Shown here: piece after piece, positions 33,869 through 43,825 of the stretch
How positions within the stretch are numbered: the first letter of the stretch is position 1
Layout of the letters: every line of letters starts with the position of its first letter
NCBI RefSeq assembly: GCF_900635155.1
Contig: NZ_LR134002.1
Location: forward strand, 1,302,001 to 1,366,000
Source: Streptococcus sanguinis
Lineage (GTDB): Bacteria; Bacillota; Bacilli; Lactobacillales; Streptococcaceae
Direction of reading: 5' to 3'
Length of the DNA stretch: 64,000 nucleotides
Notes under the pieces: model-generated
The model's input: the letters and a program-made list of their open reading frames with translations, nothing else
What the model was told of the DNA's origin: nothing
The model's database searches: none
Translations under genes and position numbers: made by a program

Positions 33869-34870
33869 TTATCCTCTGTCATCATATCCATTTGGATGAC
33901 TGGAATGCCATTTCCAAGCGGTTTCGATAATGGTTTCGATATTGTCAAATTTCGGCTGCCAGCCCAGAACATTTCTTGCTTTCTCAGAGGAAGCAATCAG
34001 CGTATCCGGATCCCCTGGGCGCCGCTCTGCTATTTCCAAAGGAATAGGATGGCCGGTCACCTTGCGGGCGGCTTCTACAATCTGAAGATTGGAAAAACCA
34101 GTCGAAGAGCCAAGGTTAAAGGCATCAGATGGTTGACCAGCACGCAGGTGCTCGACAGCCAAAATATGGGCGTCAGCCAAGTCGAAAGGATGGACATAAT
34201 CGCGGACATTGGTCCCGTCCGGAGTATCGTAATCATCGCCAAAGACGGCAATCTTCTCACGTTTGCCCTGAGCCACCTGAAGCACAATGGGCAGGAGATG
34301 GGTTTCAGGACCGTGATCCTCACCGATTGAACCGTCAGGTTTGGCACCGGCCACATTGAAATAACGCAGGGCTACAAACTTGATGCCATAGGCCTGGTCT
34401 GCCCAGCTCATAATGGTCTCCATCATGAGTTTGCTCTCACCATAAGGATTGATAGGCTTTTGCGGAGTCGTTTCCAGAATCGGAACTTCCTCAGGAATGC
34501 CATAAGTCGCCGCTGTCGAAGAAAAGACAATATTTTTAACACCGCATTCCTGCATGACCTCCAAGAGAGAAACCATGCCAGCTGTGTTATTGTCAAAATA
34601 CTTGAGCGGATCCACCATAGACTCTGCCACCAGTGAAAAAGCAGCAAAGTGAATGACTGCATCGATGGATGGATGTTTGGCAAAGACATCACGCATAAAG
34701 TCCTTATCAGCTAAATCACCCTCATAAAAGACTGCTTGCAGATGAACTGCTGCCCGATGACCAGTCACCAAATTATCAACGACGACTACCTCTTCCTTGC
34801 CTGCTGCTACCAAACGGTCTACCATGTGCGAGCCGATATAGCCAGCTCCGCCTAATACTAAAATTGCCAT
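33869..34870 (-). CDS. galE: UDP-glucose 4-epimerase
   Basis: 333 residues from the ATG at 34870, chosen over an in-frame upstream start at 34912 because AAGGAAG lies five bases before it and [15 protein letters not shown] is the conserved beginning. The NAD-binding Rossmann motif GGAGYIGSH, the catalytic STAATYG Ser/Thr and YGESK Tyr-x-x-x-Lys, and the RPGDPD segment identify GalE. It interconverts UDP-galactose and UDP-glucose, closing the Leloir pathway. It is the last gene of galK-galT-galE, 31 bases after galT. Confidence 0.96.
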   Translation of the reverse strand: MAILVLGGAGYIGSHMVDRLVAAGKEEVVVVDNLVTGHRAAVHLQAVFYEGDLADKDFMRDVFAKHPSIDAVIHFAAFSLVAESMVDPLKYFDNNTAGMVSLLEVMQECGVKNIVFSSTAATYGIPEEVPILETTPQKPINPYGESKLMMETIMSWADQAYGIKFVALRYFNVAGAKPDGSIGEDHGPETHLLPIVLQVAQGKREKIAVFGDDYDTPDGTNVRDYVHPFDLADAHILAVEHLRAGQPSDAFNLGSSTGFSNLQIVEAARKVTGHPIPLEIAERRPGDPDTLIASSEKARNVLGWQPKFDNIETIIETAWKWHSSHPNGYDDRG

Positions 34871-34901
34871 AAAACTTCCTTTCCCTGTTACGCTAGATTC
34901 A

Positions 34902-36395
34902 TTATAACACATTTCCTAGGGCTGGATGCACGGATTGGACGAAGCGCATGAAAGCCGCCTGACCCTCCTCAGTTCGCTTGTAAACTCCCGCATCTTCCAG
35001 TACTCGGCTGAAAATCTGTCCAACCGATTCCTGAACTACTTCATCCACTGTCTCAGCGGTAACATCTGGATTCTGGCCTTTGAGTTGATTGGCCCACTCC
35101 TGATGATAGGCAGCAACCTGACAATCTTCTCCCATAAGGAAAAGTTTAACTTGTTTGAGCTCTTCCTTGAGCCGAGGTGGTAGAATAGCCAGCCCCATCA
35201 CCTCAATCAGACCGATATTTTCTTTCTTAATGTGCTGCACATCCCTATGAGGATGATAAATGCCATCAGGATGTTCTGGGGAAGTTTGATTGTCCCGCAA
35301 GACCAAGTCTAGCTCAAAAGATCCATCTTTTCTGCGGGCAATCGGTGTAATGGTATGGTGCGGTTCACCCTCAGACTCTGCCAAGACCTGCACACTCGGG
35401 TCAGAATAAGTCCGCCAAGCTTGCAAGAGCTTGTCAGCCAACTTGATTAACTGTTCCTTCTTCTCAGACCTCAGACGAATGACTGACATGGGCCACTTGA
35501 CAATGCCTGCTTCCACCTCTTCAAATCCGATAAAAGTAAAGCTGCAATCCAGCTCTGCTATTTCCATAGGGAAAGTATGACGTCCGCCCTGATAGTGGTC
35601 GTGGGTCAGGATAGAGCCGCCGACAATAGGCAGGTCGGCGTTGGAGCCTGCGAAATAGCCTGGAAAGGTCTCAACGATGTTTAGCAAGCGCTCAAAGGTC
35701 AGCCGACTGATAGCCATAGGAAGGTGCTGGCTGTGCAGAAAGATGCAATGCTCATTAAAGTAGGCATAGGGCGAATACTGGAAGCCCCACTCCTGACTAG
35801 ACAAATCAAATCGAATAATCCGATGGTTAGCACGAGCTGGGTGGTCCAAGCGGCCTTGGTAGCCTTCATTTTCCATGCAGAGCTGACAGGATGGATAATG
35901 GCTATTCTTGGCCTTTTTAGCTGCCGCAATCTCCTTGGGATCCTTTTCTGGCTTAGAGAGATTGATGGTGATTTCCAAATCTCCATAGGCAGTCGGTGCT
36001 TTAAAAGCAATATTTTTAGCAATAGCCTTGACCTTGATGTAGCCATTCTTTTGACTAAGCCGGTAAAAATCAGCGACAGCTTGCTCTGGATTAGAGGCAT
36101 AAGTCGTCCAGAAGTCCCGATTGAGCTGGCTAGGGGAAGGCGTGATTAAGTTCATGAGCTCAGCTCCCAGTACATCCTGCTCAGCCAGAGTATCACCAAT
36201 CTTCCCATTCTTCACAGCCACAGCTACCAAGTCATCCTTCAGGTCAATTATCTGCTCAGCCTCTGTCTCCTGCTCTGCAACTGCCTCTCCGACTAAAGCC
36301 ATGACACGATTGCTCAGATAGATAGTGTCCATTTCCTCAAAAGTGCTATTGTCAATCACTGCAGATACAAAAGCATCCAGTAACTTCTTGGACAT
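34902..36395 (-). CDS. galT: UTP-hexose-1-phosphate uridylyltransferase (Gram-positive GalT type)
   Basis: 497 residues, the length of the type 2 GalT of lactic acid bacteria. It exchanges UMP between UDP-glucose and galactose-1-phosphate. Recognisable segments are [33 protein letters not shown] and the conserved [20 protein letters not shown] with the active-site His region. RBS AAGGAAAATCT lies before the ATG. A folded repeat element of about 164 bp lies between galK and this gene. Confidence 0.95.
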   Translation of the reverse strand: MSKKLLDAFVSAVIDNSTFEEMDTIYLSNRVMALVGEAVAEQETEAEQIIDLKDDLVAVAVKNGKIGDTLAEQDVLGAELMNLITPSPSQLNRDFWTTYASNPEQAVADFYRLSQKNGYIKVKAIAKNIAFKAPTAYGDLEITINLSKPEKDPKEIAAAKKAKNSHYPSCQLCMENEGYQGRLDHPARANHRIIRFDLSSQEWGFQYSPYAYFNEHCIFLHSQHLPMAISRLTFERLLNIVETFPGYFAGSNADLPIVGGSILTHDHYQGGRHTFPMEIAELDCSFTFIGFEEVEAGIVKWPMSVIRLRSEKKEQLIKLADKLLQAWRTYSDPSVQVLAESEGEPHHTITPIARRKDGSFELDLVLRDNQTSPEHPDGIYHPHRDVQHIKKENIGLIEVMGLAILPPRLKEELKQVKLFLMGEDCQVAAYHQEWANQLKGQNPDVTAETVDEVVQESVGQIFSRVLEDAGVYKRTEEGQAAFMRFVQSVHPALGNVL

Positions 36396-36426
36396 AGATT
36401 TTCCTTTCTCTTGCTAGTAAAGAGAG

Positions 36427-36590
36427 TGGGACAGAAATCGGTAATTCGTTAGAATTCGATTTCGTCGTCCCACCTCCGCACAGTTGAGTAGGGCTGTAAA
36501 AGCTGATGAAATCAGCGTAATAGAGCCCACTCAACCACTGGTCTTGCTCGACAACCCAAAGACAATTGAGAGGCTAGGACTTTTGTCCCA
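36427..36590. repeat. MITE-like folded intergenic repeat between galK and galT
   Basis: Imperfect 13-bp terminal inverted repeats (TGGGACAGAAATC at 36427-36439; complement of GACTTTTGTCCCA at 36578-36590; 11 of 13 match). Two nested hairpins lie inside: GTGGGAC/GTCCCAC (36426-36432, 36467-36473) enclosing GAAATCG/CGATTTC, and GTTGAGT-GGGCT/AGCCC-ACTCAAC (36483-36495, 36524-36535) enclosing GCTGAT/ATCAGC. No ORF is present. From memory similar sequences recur between genes in oral streptococci, but this was not searched. It would be transcribed within the gal mRNA. Confidence 0.7.
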
Positions 36591-36613
36591 GACCCAAGTT
36601 CCTTTTCTGTGAT

Positions 36614-37792
36614 TTAGTCTAGCACTCGGCTTCCGCCAGCTACTTCTGCAATGTAAAAACTAGGGGCATAGCCGACGACTTCTTGATACTTGTGGCCGAC
36701 ATTTTCTTTGAAAGTGTCCACCGCATCCTTAGCAACTAAAGCAATGGCGCAGCCACCGAAGCCCGCTCCGGTCATACGAGCCCCCAGAACACCTTCTTGC
36801 TCCCAGGCTGTGTGAACCAAGGTGTCCAGCTCTAGACCAGTCACTTCATAGTCATGCTCCAATGAAACATGGGACGCATTCATGAGACGGCCAAATTTTT
36901 CAAGATTGCCTGCCTGCAAAGCTGCCCGTGCTTGCAAAGTACGTTGATTTTCCAAAACAGCATGGCGAGCCCGTTTGAGACGATTTTCGTCCTCAATCAG
37001 ATAGCTATACTCGTCAAAGGACCACTCGTCCAACTCACCCAAGGTAGAGATAGACAGCTTGCGGTTAAGTTCCTCAACAGCTTTTTCACACTCCGCCCGA
37101 CGCTCATTGTACTTAGAGTCAGCCAGCTCACGACGCTTATTGGTATTCATAATTACTACGACATTATCCTTGAGATCAAGCGGCACCAAGTCATATTCAA
37201 GAGTATTGGTGTCAAGGTAAATAGCTCGCTGGTCAGCACCCATTCCGATAGCAAACTGGTCCATAATGCCAGAATTAACCCCAATAAATTCATTCTCAGT
37301 TAATTTACCGATTTTCACTAGATCCAAACGTTCCAACTGCAAATCAAAGAGTTTCTCAGCAATGACACCCGTCAAAAGCTCTAGAGATGCAGAAGAAGAC
37401 AAGCCCGATCCGTTGGGAATATTTCCATAAACATAGATATCCATCCCTCGGTCAATCTTATGACCCTCCTCCTGCAGAAAATGAAGAACTCCTTTTGGAT
37501 AGTTGGTCCAGTTATGCTCAGGCTCAAAGTGCAGGTTTTCCAGTGGCACTTCAATAATCCCTTTTTCTTCAAAATTCCCTGAGAAGAATCGCAAGAGCTG
37601 GTCGTCCCGCTTGCAAGCCGCTCCATAAGTTCCTAGGGAAATTGCTGCAGGAAAGACATGGCCGCCGTTATAGTCCGTATGCTCACCAATCAGATTGATC
37701 CGACCAGGTGAAAAGAATGTGTGATCCGCTTCTACTCCAAAAACCTTGGCAAAATCTGCTCGGACTTGCTCCGCTGAAATTAGATTTGACAT
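36614..37792 (-). CDS. galK: Galactokinase
   Basis: 392 residues with the three GHMP kinase motifs: the galactokinase signature [15 protein letters not shown] near residue 28, the phosphate loop [13 protein letters not shown] and the C-terminal [13 protein letters not shown]. It phosphorylates galactose at C1 with ATP. It is the first gene of galK-galT-galE, with AAAGGAG before the ATG and a well-formed regulated promoter. Together with the adjacent alpha-galactosidase operon it handles galactose released from raffinose or melibiose. Confidence 0.97.
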   Translation of the reverse strand: MSNLISAEQVRADFAKVFGVEADHTFFSPGRINLIGEHTDYNGGHVFPAAISLGTYGAACKRDDQLLRFFSGNFEEKGIIEVPLENLHFEPEHNWTNYPKGVLHFLQEEGHKIDRGMDIYVYGNIPNGSGLSSSASLELLTGVIAEKLFDLQLERLDLVKIGKLTENEFIGVNSGIMDQFAIGMGADQRAIYLDTNTLEYDLVPLDLKDNVVVIMNTNKRRELADSKYNERRAECEKAVEELNRKLSISTLGELDEWSFDEYSYLIEDENRLKRARHAVLENQRTLQARAALQAGNLEKFGRLMNASHVSLEHDYEVTGLELDTLVHTAWEQEGVLGARMTGAGFGGCAIALVAKDAVDTFKENVGHKYQEVVGYAPSFYIAEVAGGSRVLD

Positions 37793-37823
37793 AAGCTAAA
37801 CTCCTTTAAAATGAATGATCGAT

Positions 37824-37898
37824 ATTGTAATCGTTTTCTTATCTTTATTATAACTATTTTCGAGTAAAATTTCAATAAATTTAGTAAAATTTTACTAA
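37824..37898 (-). promoter_or_regulatory. galK promoter with GalR-type palindrome and cre site
   Basis: On the minus strand: a perfect 18-bp palindrome TTAGTAAAATTTTACTAA (37881-37898), then the -35 TTGAAA (37875-37870), a 17-base spacer, the -10 TATAAT (37852-37847), then a cre element at 37841-37824 with one mismatch to WWTGNAARCGNWWWCAWW. The half-site TTTACTAA recurs before galR and aga, pointing to GalR. The layout predicts galactose induction and CcpA repression. Confidence 0.72.
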
Positions 37899-37918
37899 TT
37901 TTATAGATAGATTTTTTG

Positions 37919-37953
37919 TAAAAATCCAAACAGTAATCTGTCTGGATTATTTT
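37919..37953 (-). terminator. msm operon terminator
   Basis: AATCCAAACAG (37923-37933) pairs with CTGTCTGGATT (37938-37948) with one mismatch; on the minus strand it is followed by TTTTTAC. It lies about 20 bases after the msmK stop. Confidence 0.75.
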
Positions 37954-37968
37954 ATAAGGAGCAATAGA

Positions 37969-39105
37969 TTAGAAAATATTGTCTTCCGTCTCAGCATCAA
38001 AGTAATGCGCCTTGTTTAGGTCGAAGCCAAGTTTAATACTGCTTCCCGTATTCATATGATCACGTGCATCAACTTTGGCAACAAACTCACTGCCACCAAC
38101 CGCACAGTATAGGTGAGACTCCGCTCCAAGCAACTCAGAAACAGAAATCTTCGCAGTTAGAACCGACTCAGGGAAGGTTTCCAGAAAGGCTGGTTCCATG
38201 TTGATATCTTCCGGACGAATACCAAAAATTAACTTATTGCCTTCATAGCCCTTCTCCCGCAACCCCTTAAGATTGCCCTCTGGGACTTGGAGACTGAAGT
38301 CTCTGTTTGGTCCGACAAGACGGCCATCTTCCAGTGTCACTTCAAAGAAGTTCATAGCTGGGCTGCCAATGAAGCCAGCAACAAACTTATTTGCCGGATG
38401 TTTATAGACTTCCTGAGGCGTACCAATCTGCTCCACTCGTCCAATCGTTCCAGTTCCAGCAGGATTTTTGGTCGCTGACATGATAACGATACGATCCGCC
38501 AAGGTCATAGCTTCAGTCTGGTCGTGGGTAACATAAATAGTTGTTGCTCCGATACGACGGTGAATCTTGGCAATCTCCGCCCGCATAGAAACACGCAGCT
38601 TAGCATCCAAGTTAGACAGAGGCTCATCCATAAGGAAAACCTTTGCATCCCGAACGATAGCGCGTCCCATTGCTACCCGCTGACGCTGACCACCAGACAA
38701 ATCAGCTGGCTTGCGTTGCAAGAATTCCTTCAAGCCTAGGATTTCTGCTGCTTCGTTGACACGTTTGTCAATATCTTCCTTGCTGTACTTGCGCAGCTTG
38801 AGACCAAAGGCCATGTTATCGTAGACAGTCATGTGCGGATAAAGGGCATAGTTCTGGAAGACCATAGCGATATCACGGTCTTTTGGCGCCACATCATTGA
38901 CCACTGTACCGTCAATAGAGGCAGTTCCTTCGGTGATGTCCTCAAGACCCGCAATCATACGCAGCGTAGTTGATTTTCCGCAACCAGACGGACCAACAAA
39001 AACGATAAATTCCTTGTCCTTGATATCTAGATTGAAGTCTTCCACTGAGTAGTGGTCGCTGTTGGGATATTTTTTATAGATTTTTTTCAGATTTAATTCT
39101 ACCAT
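37969..39105 (-). CDS. msmK: Sugar ABC transporter ATP-binding protein (MsmK/UgpC type)
   Basis: 378 residues: Walker A GPSGCGKST, signature LSGGQRQR, Walker B VFLMDEPLSNLDAKLR, H-loop VTHDQTEAMT, then a C-terminal TOBE/regulatory domain (from about 240) typical of the MalK/MsmK/UgpC group. It energises the MsmEFG importer; in streptococci one such ATPase often serves several sugar transporters. It is the last gene of the msm operon, 21 bases after gtfA. Confidence 0.92.
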   Translation of the reverse strand: MVELNLKKIYKKYPNSDHYSVEDFNLDIKDKEFIVFVGPSGCGKSTTLRMIAGLEDITEGTASIDGTVVNDVAPKDRDIAMVFQNYALYPHMTVYDNMAFGLKLRKYSKEDIDKRVNEAAEILGLKEFLQRKPADLSGGQRQRVAMGRAIVRDAKVFLMDEPLSNLDAKLRVSMRAEIAKIHRRIGATTIYVTHDQTEAMTLADRIVIMSATKNPAGTGTIGRVEQIGTPQEVYKHPANKFVAGFIGSPAMNFFEVTLEDGRLVGPNRDFSLQVPEGNLKGLREKGYEGNKLIFGIRPEDINMEPAFLETFPESVLTAKISVSELLGAESHLYCAVGGSEFVAKVDARDHMNTGSSIKLGFDLNKAHYFDAETEDNIF

Positions 39106-39126
39106 TCTTCTTCTCTTTTCTTATCT

Positions 39127-40572
39127 CTATTCAAAAGTGATAGCTTGGCCATTTTCACTAGCGCTATATGTCAATTCTTTGAGGTTGATAACTACTTGAG
39201 CAGTGACTGATTTATCTGCATTGCTACGGACAATCCGGAGGCTATTTTCATCCAATAGATTCACTTCAATAGTGCCATCTAGGTCAAAGGCAGCAGACTG
39301 GTTCCGGTAACTGAAAAGCTTGAGCAAGGCTTGCACAACTGGACGCTTGACTTCTTCAGCAATCTCCTCATTACTGTAATAATGACGGTTGATATTGCGG
39401 CCTTCCTTAGTATTTTCTAGCAATTCAAGGTCATTTTTCCCAGCTAAGAAACCAACATAATAGACCTGTGGAATCCCTGGAGCAAAAGCCTGAATCAGAC
39501 GGCTAATGAAGTACTTCTTGTCGTCATCTCCCAAAGCTGAGTAGTAAGTCGAGTTAATCTGGTAAATGTCCAGATTATTGTACTCAGCTGAGGAATACTT
39601 ACGCTTGACATTGGCTCCAACCTTATATAGTTCATTGGTTGCAAAGTCAATTTCTTTATCAGTCAGAATATCCTTAACATCAACAACCCCAATACCATCG
39701 TGAGTATCCAGTGTTGTGAATTGCTTCATAGGACTCATTTCCAGCCACTTGACTAGACGTTCAGCTTTACCACTGTATAGAGAATAAAGAATTACCATCG
39801 GCAGTGCAAAATCATAGACAAAGTAGCCATGCTCTGCAATCTTGAACTGGATAGAATAATGCTCATGAATTTCTGGTAAAATATCCGTCCCAAACTCAGC
39901 CGCTTGCTGCTGGACTTTTTCTAATAAATCCCAGATTTCTGGCTCAACAAAGAAATCATTGGTATCTAATTTTTTGATCGCATAGGCAAATGCATCTAAA
40001 CGAATCAGATCACAGCCATGCTCTGACAGTTGACGCAATGTTTTCTTGATGAAATCATTAGTTACCTGACTGCGAACATCTAGATCAATCTGCTCTTCAC
40101 CAAAGGTGTTCCACAGATACTCGGTGCTTCCATCTGCAAAGACGATTTCTTGCTTAGGCGCCCGATCCTTACGCTTATATATCAAATCAACATCAGCTTG
40201 CGTCGGACGATTTTCTGGCCAAAACTTATCCCAGCTGAGAAAGAGGTCACGATACTCACTCTGATCCTTCTTTTCCTGAAAATCCTTATAATACTTGGAC
40301 TGGCGTGAGATGTGGTTAATCATAAAGTCAAACATGAGATAATATTTCTCGCCCAGCTTTTCTACATCCTCCCAGTCACCAAAGGCTGAATCAACCTCTT
40401 CATAGTCTACTGGGGCGAATCCCCGGTCACCAGTTGATGGGAAGAAAGGAAGCAAATGCACTCCTCCAACTGCATCACCAAAATGCTTTTCTAAATTGTC
40501 ATATAAATCTTTTAAATTCTCCCCCAGACTGTCTGAGTAAGTAATCAGCATGGTCTTATTTTGAATAGCCAT
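39127..40572 (-). CDS. gtfA: Sucrose phosphorylase
   Basis: 481 residues, the usual length for GH13_18 sucrose phosphorylase. It splits sucrose with phosphate to glucose-1-phosphate and fructose, saving one ATP. The N-terminal [16 protein letters not shown], the nucleophile Asp in [13 protein letters not shown] and the acid/base Glu in ILPEIHEHY are visible. There is no signal peptide. The msm position indicates it processes sucrose freed from raffinose by the alpha-galactosidase. RBS GAGGAGA precedes the ATG. Confidence 0.94.
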   Translation of the reverse strand: MAIQNKTMLITYSDSLGENLKDLYDNLEKHFGDAVGGVHLLPFFPSTGDRGFAPVDYEEVDSAFGDWEDVEKLGEKYYLMFDFMINHISRQSKYYKDFQEKKDQSEYRDLFLSWDKFWPENRPTQADVDLIYKRKDRAPKQEIVFADGSTEYLWNTFGEEQIDLDVRSQVTNDFIKKTLRQLSEHGCDLIRLDAFAYAIKKLDTNDFFVEPEIWDLLEKVQQQAAEFGTDILPEIHEHYSIQFKIAEHGYFVYDFALPMVILYSLYSGKAERLVKWLEMSPMKQFTTLDTHDGIGVVDVKDILTDKEIDFATNELYKVGANVKRKYSSAEYNNLDIYQINSTYYSALGDDDKKYFISRLIQAFAPGIPQVYYVGFLAGKNDLELLENTKEGRNINRHYYSNEEIAEEVKRPVVQALLKLFSYRNQSAAFDLDGTIEVNLLDENSLRIVRSNADKSVTAQVVINLKELTYSASENGQAITFE

Positions 40573-40826
40573 AGTCTTCTCCTCTAAAATCTTGTCTTCT
40601 AAATCCTTTCCTAGCGGTTTTAGGTTTTCTATCCCTTAGCTCGGTTTCCACTCCAGTACGCCTAATAGGACATGCCCTAAGCTTTGTGCGAAAGATGAAT
40701 CTTCCAAGAAGCTGAAGCTTTTTTTCGGATTCCCTATTTTTCTACAGCCGTTACTAATTCAGTAGTTTATGGATGTGGTTGCCTTTGTGTGCACTGTGAG
40801 CTTTTTACAGTCTTTGTATCTTGAGC
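40573..40826. other. 254-bp gap inside the msm operon
   Basis: The spacing between msmG and gtfA is unusually long for an operon whose other gaps are 0-21 bases. On the minus strand it contains short self-complementary segments (AAGCTTCAGCTT and GGAAGATTCATCTTTC at about 40690-40725) but no ORF with an RBS and no convincing terminator. It may be a decayed insertion or a processing/stability element. Confidence 0.4.
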
Positions 40827-41684
40827 TTACTTCACTGCTCCGTTGCTCATTCCAGCAATAATGTTGCGCTGGAAGATAAGATAAACGATAGTAATGGTGA
40901 TAATCCCAACAACATAAGAAGCAAAGCTCGGTCCATAATCATTAAAGTATTGACCTGTGTAGTTATATTGGAAGAGTGGCAGAGTCCACATCTTGGAGTC
41001 TTTATTCAGTACCAAGAGAGGAAGCATGAAGTCATTCCAGAACCAGAGGGCATTGATAATCATGGTTGTAGCATGCATGGGTTTCATCATAGGAAAGATA
41101 ATCTTGAAATAAGTAGTAAACTTTCCAGCACCGTCAATTTCTGCTGCTTCATCCAGACTGTCTGGAATGGAAATCTTAATGTAGCCTACATAGAGAAAGA
41201 GAGTCTGTGGAACAGCGTAAGCCAGATAGAGGATAATTAATCCCCAAGTGTTGGCTAGTCCAAGCTTACTCATCATAACTGTAATAGGAATCATGATAAC
41301 TTGAAAAGGAACGAAAATCCCTAAAATCAAGAGAGTATACATAATACCAAAAGCTTTTCTCTTAGACATATTACGAGCGATAGAGTAAGCAGCCATGGGA
41401 ATAAAAATCATGACAACAGCCAAAGATAGAACTGTGATTACAATCGAATTCCAATAGTAGCCTCCGATACCATCGGCCAAAAGGCGTTGAAAATTTTCTA
41501 AGGTCGGTTGAGTCGGAAATCCGAAAAAATTATTAACGATGTCTTTGGTAGACTTAAAGGAACTGAATATCGTTGCTAAGAGTGGAATTAAAATGATAAT
41601 AGACCCCAGTGTTAGCAAGATATATTTACCAAAATTAGCTTTTCTTTCTGCATTTTTCATCGGGCTTCTCCTCTTAGATTTCAA
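40827..41684 (-). CDS. msmG: Sugar ABC transporter permease MsmG
   Basis: 285 residues, six hydrophobic segments, with the inner-membrane permease EAA loop (DSLDEAAEIDGAGKFTTYFKIIFPMMKP) of the MalG type. It overlaps msmF by 11 bases. It forms the channel with MsmF for raffinose, melibiose, isomaltosaccharides and related sugars. The ATG at 41666 (MKNAERKANFGKYILL) with GGAG upstream is an equally good start. Confidence 0.9.
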   Translation of the reverse strand: MKSKRRSPMKNAERKANFGKYILLTLGSIIILIPLLATIFSSFKSTKDIVNNFFGFPTQPTLENFQRLLADGIGGYYWNSIVITVLSLAVVMIFIPMAAYSIARNMSKRKAFGIMYTLLILGIFVPFQVIMIPITVMMSKLGLANTWGLIILYLAYAVPQTLFLYVGYIKISIPDSLDEAAEIDGAGKFTTYFKIIFPMMKPMHATTMIINALWFWNDFMLPLLVLNKDSKMWTLPLFQYNYTGQYFNDYGPSFASYVVGIITITIVYLIFQRNIIAGMSNGAVK

Positions 41685-42540
41685 ATTTCTTAGATACTCT
41701 CAACTGGATAATAGAAATAACCGCAATAAAGAGAAACAAGATAACAGCAATGGCATTGGCATAACCAAATTGATTGCTCTTAAAAGCATAGTTGTATACC
41801 AGAAGTCCTAGAGAGGTGGTCGCATTATTCGGACCGCCGCCTGTCATGGCAAAGACCTGGTCAAATGCTGTCAAACCACCTTTTAGAGCCAAGATAAAGA
41901 CCATGGAAACGCTTGGTAGGAGATAAGGAAGTTCCACCTTCCAAAAGATTTGTTTGCTGCTAGCTCCATCAATTCGAGCTGCTTCTGTAATCTCAGTCGG
42001 GATAGACTGAAGACCAGCTAGGAAGATGATAATAGGCATGGCTACCCCTTGCCAAAGCAAGACGAAGATTGCTGCAAAGATTGCACCGCCATTCGTTCCT
42101 AGAAGGCTAGTTTTAAGAAATTCAATTCCTAAAGCATTCCCTATAGCTGGCAATCCGTAGTTGAAAAGTTGCTTAAAGATAAGAGCCACAGTCAATCCAG
42201 ACAGAACAGCAGGGAAGAAAAACCAAGCTCGAAAGAAAGTCTTTCCCTTTATCTTCGAGTTGAGAGCTCGTGCTATCCAGATTCCCAGCATAATCTCACC
42301 AACCACCATACAGATAGTAATGATAAATGTAAAGCCTATCGCGTTCATAAACTTAGGATCGCTCATGAGAAGCATAAAGTTATTGAGTCCAACAAACTTA
42401 TAATTATAGGTCAAACCAGTCCAGTTTGTCAGGCTGTAGAAGGCACCTTGAAACATGGGCACATAGAAGAATACAGCCTGTAGTACAAGGGGAACAAGGA
42501 CAAAGAGCCAGCCCCAATATTTCTCAATCAATTTTTTCAT
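41674..42540 (-). CDS. msmF: Sugar ABC transporter permease MsmF
   Basis: 288 residues with six hydrophobic segments and the MalF-type EAA loop (IPTEITEAARIDGASSKQIFWKVELPYLLP). It pairs with MsmG. It starts 13 bases after msmE. The RBS overlaps the msmE end (GAGTAGGAGTAGATC). Confidence 0.9.
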   Translation of the reverse strand: MKKLIEKYWGWLFVLVPLVLQAVFFYVPMFQGAFYSLTNWTGLTYNYKFVGLNNFMLLMSDPKFMNAIGFTFIITICMVVGEIMLGIWIARALNSKIKGKTFFRAWFFFPAVLSGLTVALIFKQLFNYGLPAIGNALGIEFLKTSLLGTNGGAIFAAIFVLLWQGVAMPIIIFLAGLQSIPTEITEAARIDGASSKQIFWKVELPYLLPSVSMVFILALKGGLTAFDQVFAMTGGGPNNATTSLGLLVYNYAFKSNQFGYANAIAVILFLFIAVISIIQLRVSKKFEI

Positions 42541-42553
42541 AGTAGATCTACTC

Positions 42554-43813
42554 CTACTCTACGTCTGCTTTCATCGGATTGAAGAAGGCATTTAGTGCTT
42601 TCGCCATATCCTCTTTGTCTCCAGTTGTAATATAATTTCCAGTCAAGGTATAAAAATCACTTTCACTGGTCCAGTCTTGAGCTAGCCAAACGAGGTGTCG
42701 GTCTGTAAATGCCAGTTCAGCAAGACCGGCTAGCGGTGCATCTGACCCAGCTTCCTTGACACCTTCAATAGCTGTTGGTGAGCCGTCCACATCATAATAT
42801 TTCTGCATAACTTCTGGACGTGACATATATTCAACAAAAGCATTGGCTTCTTTCTTGTGCTTACTACTTGACGAGATAGACCAAGCTAGGTCTCCTGCTC
42901 CAATGGTCAAGCTTTGTCCTTTTTGCTTTCCAGGGAAAGGGAAAGTTCCAACATTAAACTTAGGATCTTGCGCATTGATTGCTGTGATAGCCCAAGAGCC
43001 ATTTGGAGTCATCAGGGCATCGCCTCTAGCGAAAGCACCGACAACATCAGTATAGCCTGCTCCCTGCCAGTTGGTTTGCATGGCACCCTTTTTGCGGAAT
43101 AAATCTAACAGCCTGAAATCATCTTTAAGCACTGAATCTGAAGACTTAATGGCATTTGGCTTGGAAAAACGTAGGTAATCATTCGCTTCCTTACCGCCAC
43201 CTGTTGCAGTGGCAAGAGCTAACTGATGATAACCATTCAAGGTCCAAGTATCTGCTCCTGCAATAGCAAAAGGCGTTTCCCCTTTTGCTATAATCGTATC
43301 AACTAATTCTTCAAATTCCTCCCAAGTCTCTGGAACTTTCAATCCCAGTTCTTTAAATTTATCTTTGTTGTAATAGATACCATAAGCATTAGCAGTATAA
43401 GGAATATTGTAAATTTTCCCGTCAATCGCATATTTATCTGCGTAATGATTCTTAACTCGCTTGAGATAATCTTTATTAGATAAATCTTCAAAGTACCCAG
43501 CTTTAGCCCATTCTTGCAATTCAATAGACTGGGGATAGATATTGACAACATCAGGAACATCTCCAGCCAGAACGCGCGTTTTGAGTACTTCCCCAGCATT
43601 AGGGACGTTTACCACTTTCACATGCACATTCGGATTTTCTTTTTCGAAGTCTTTGGCAATCTCACGAAGGGTATCAACCATTTCACCCTTCTGATTGAAA
43701 TACTCAATCGTTACCTTACCATCTGTCGACTCCCCTTGGCTGCTGCAAGCTGACAGTCCCAAAAGGGACAGTCCTGTAATAGCAGCTAAGCTCATCTTTT
43801 TATACCATTTCAT
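42554..43813 (-). CDS. msmE: Sugar-binding lipoprotein MsmE
   Basis: 419 residues. The lipoprotein signal peptide ends in the lipobox LSAC with Cys23 as the acylated residue. The rest is a family 1 extracellular sugar-binding fold (TIEYFNQKGEMVDTL; LAGDVPDVVNIYP; IYYNKDKFKELGLKVPETWEEF). It captures alpha-galactosides and related oligosaccharides for MsmFG/MsmK. It follows aga by 12 bases with RBS AAGGAGG. Confidence 0.92.
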   Translation of the reverse strand: MKWYKKMSLAAITGLSLLGLSACSSQGESTDGKVTIEYFNQKGEMVDTLREIAKDFEKENPNVHVKVVNVPNAGEVLKTRVLAGDVPDVVNIYPQSIELQEWAKAGYFEDLSNKDYLKRVKNHYADKYAIDGKIYNIPYTANAYGIYYNKDKFKELGLKVPETWEEFEELVDTIIAKGETPFAIAGADTWTLNGYHQLALATATGGGKEANDYLRFSKPNAIKSSDSVLKDDFRLLDLFRKKGAMQTNWQGAGYTDVVGAFARGDALMTPNGSWAITAINAQDPKFNVGTFPFPGKQKGQSLTIGAGDLAWSISSSSKHKKEANAFVEYMSRPEVMQKYYDVDGSPTAIEGVKEAGSDAPLAGLAELAFTDRHLVWLAQDWTSESDFYTLTGNYITTGDKEDMAKALNAFFNPMKADVE

Positions 43814-43825
43814 GGTCTAGCCTCC

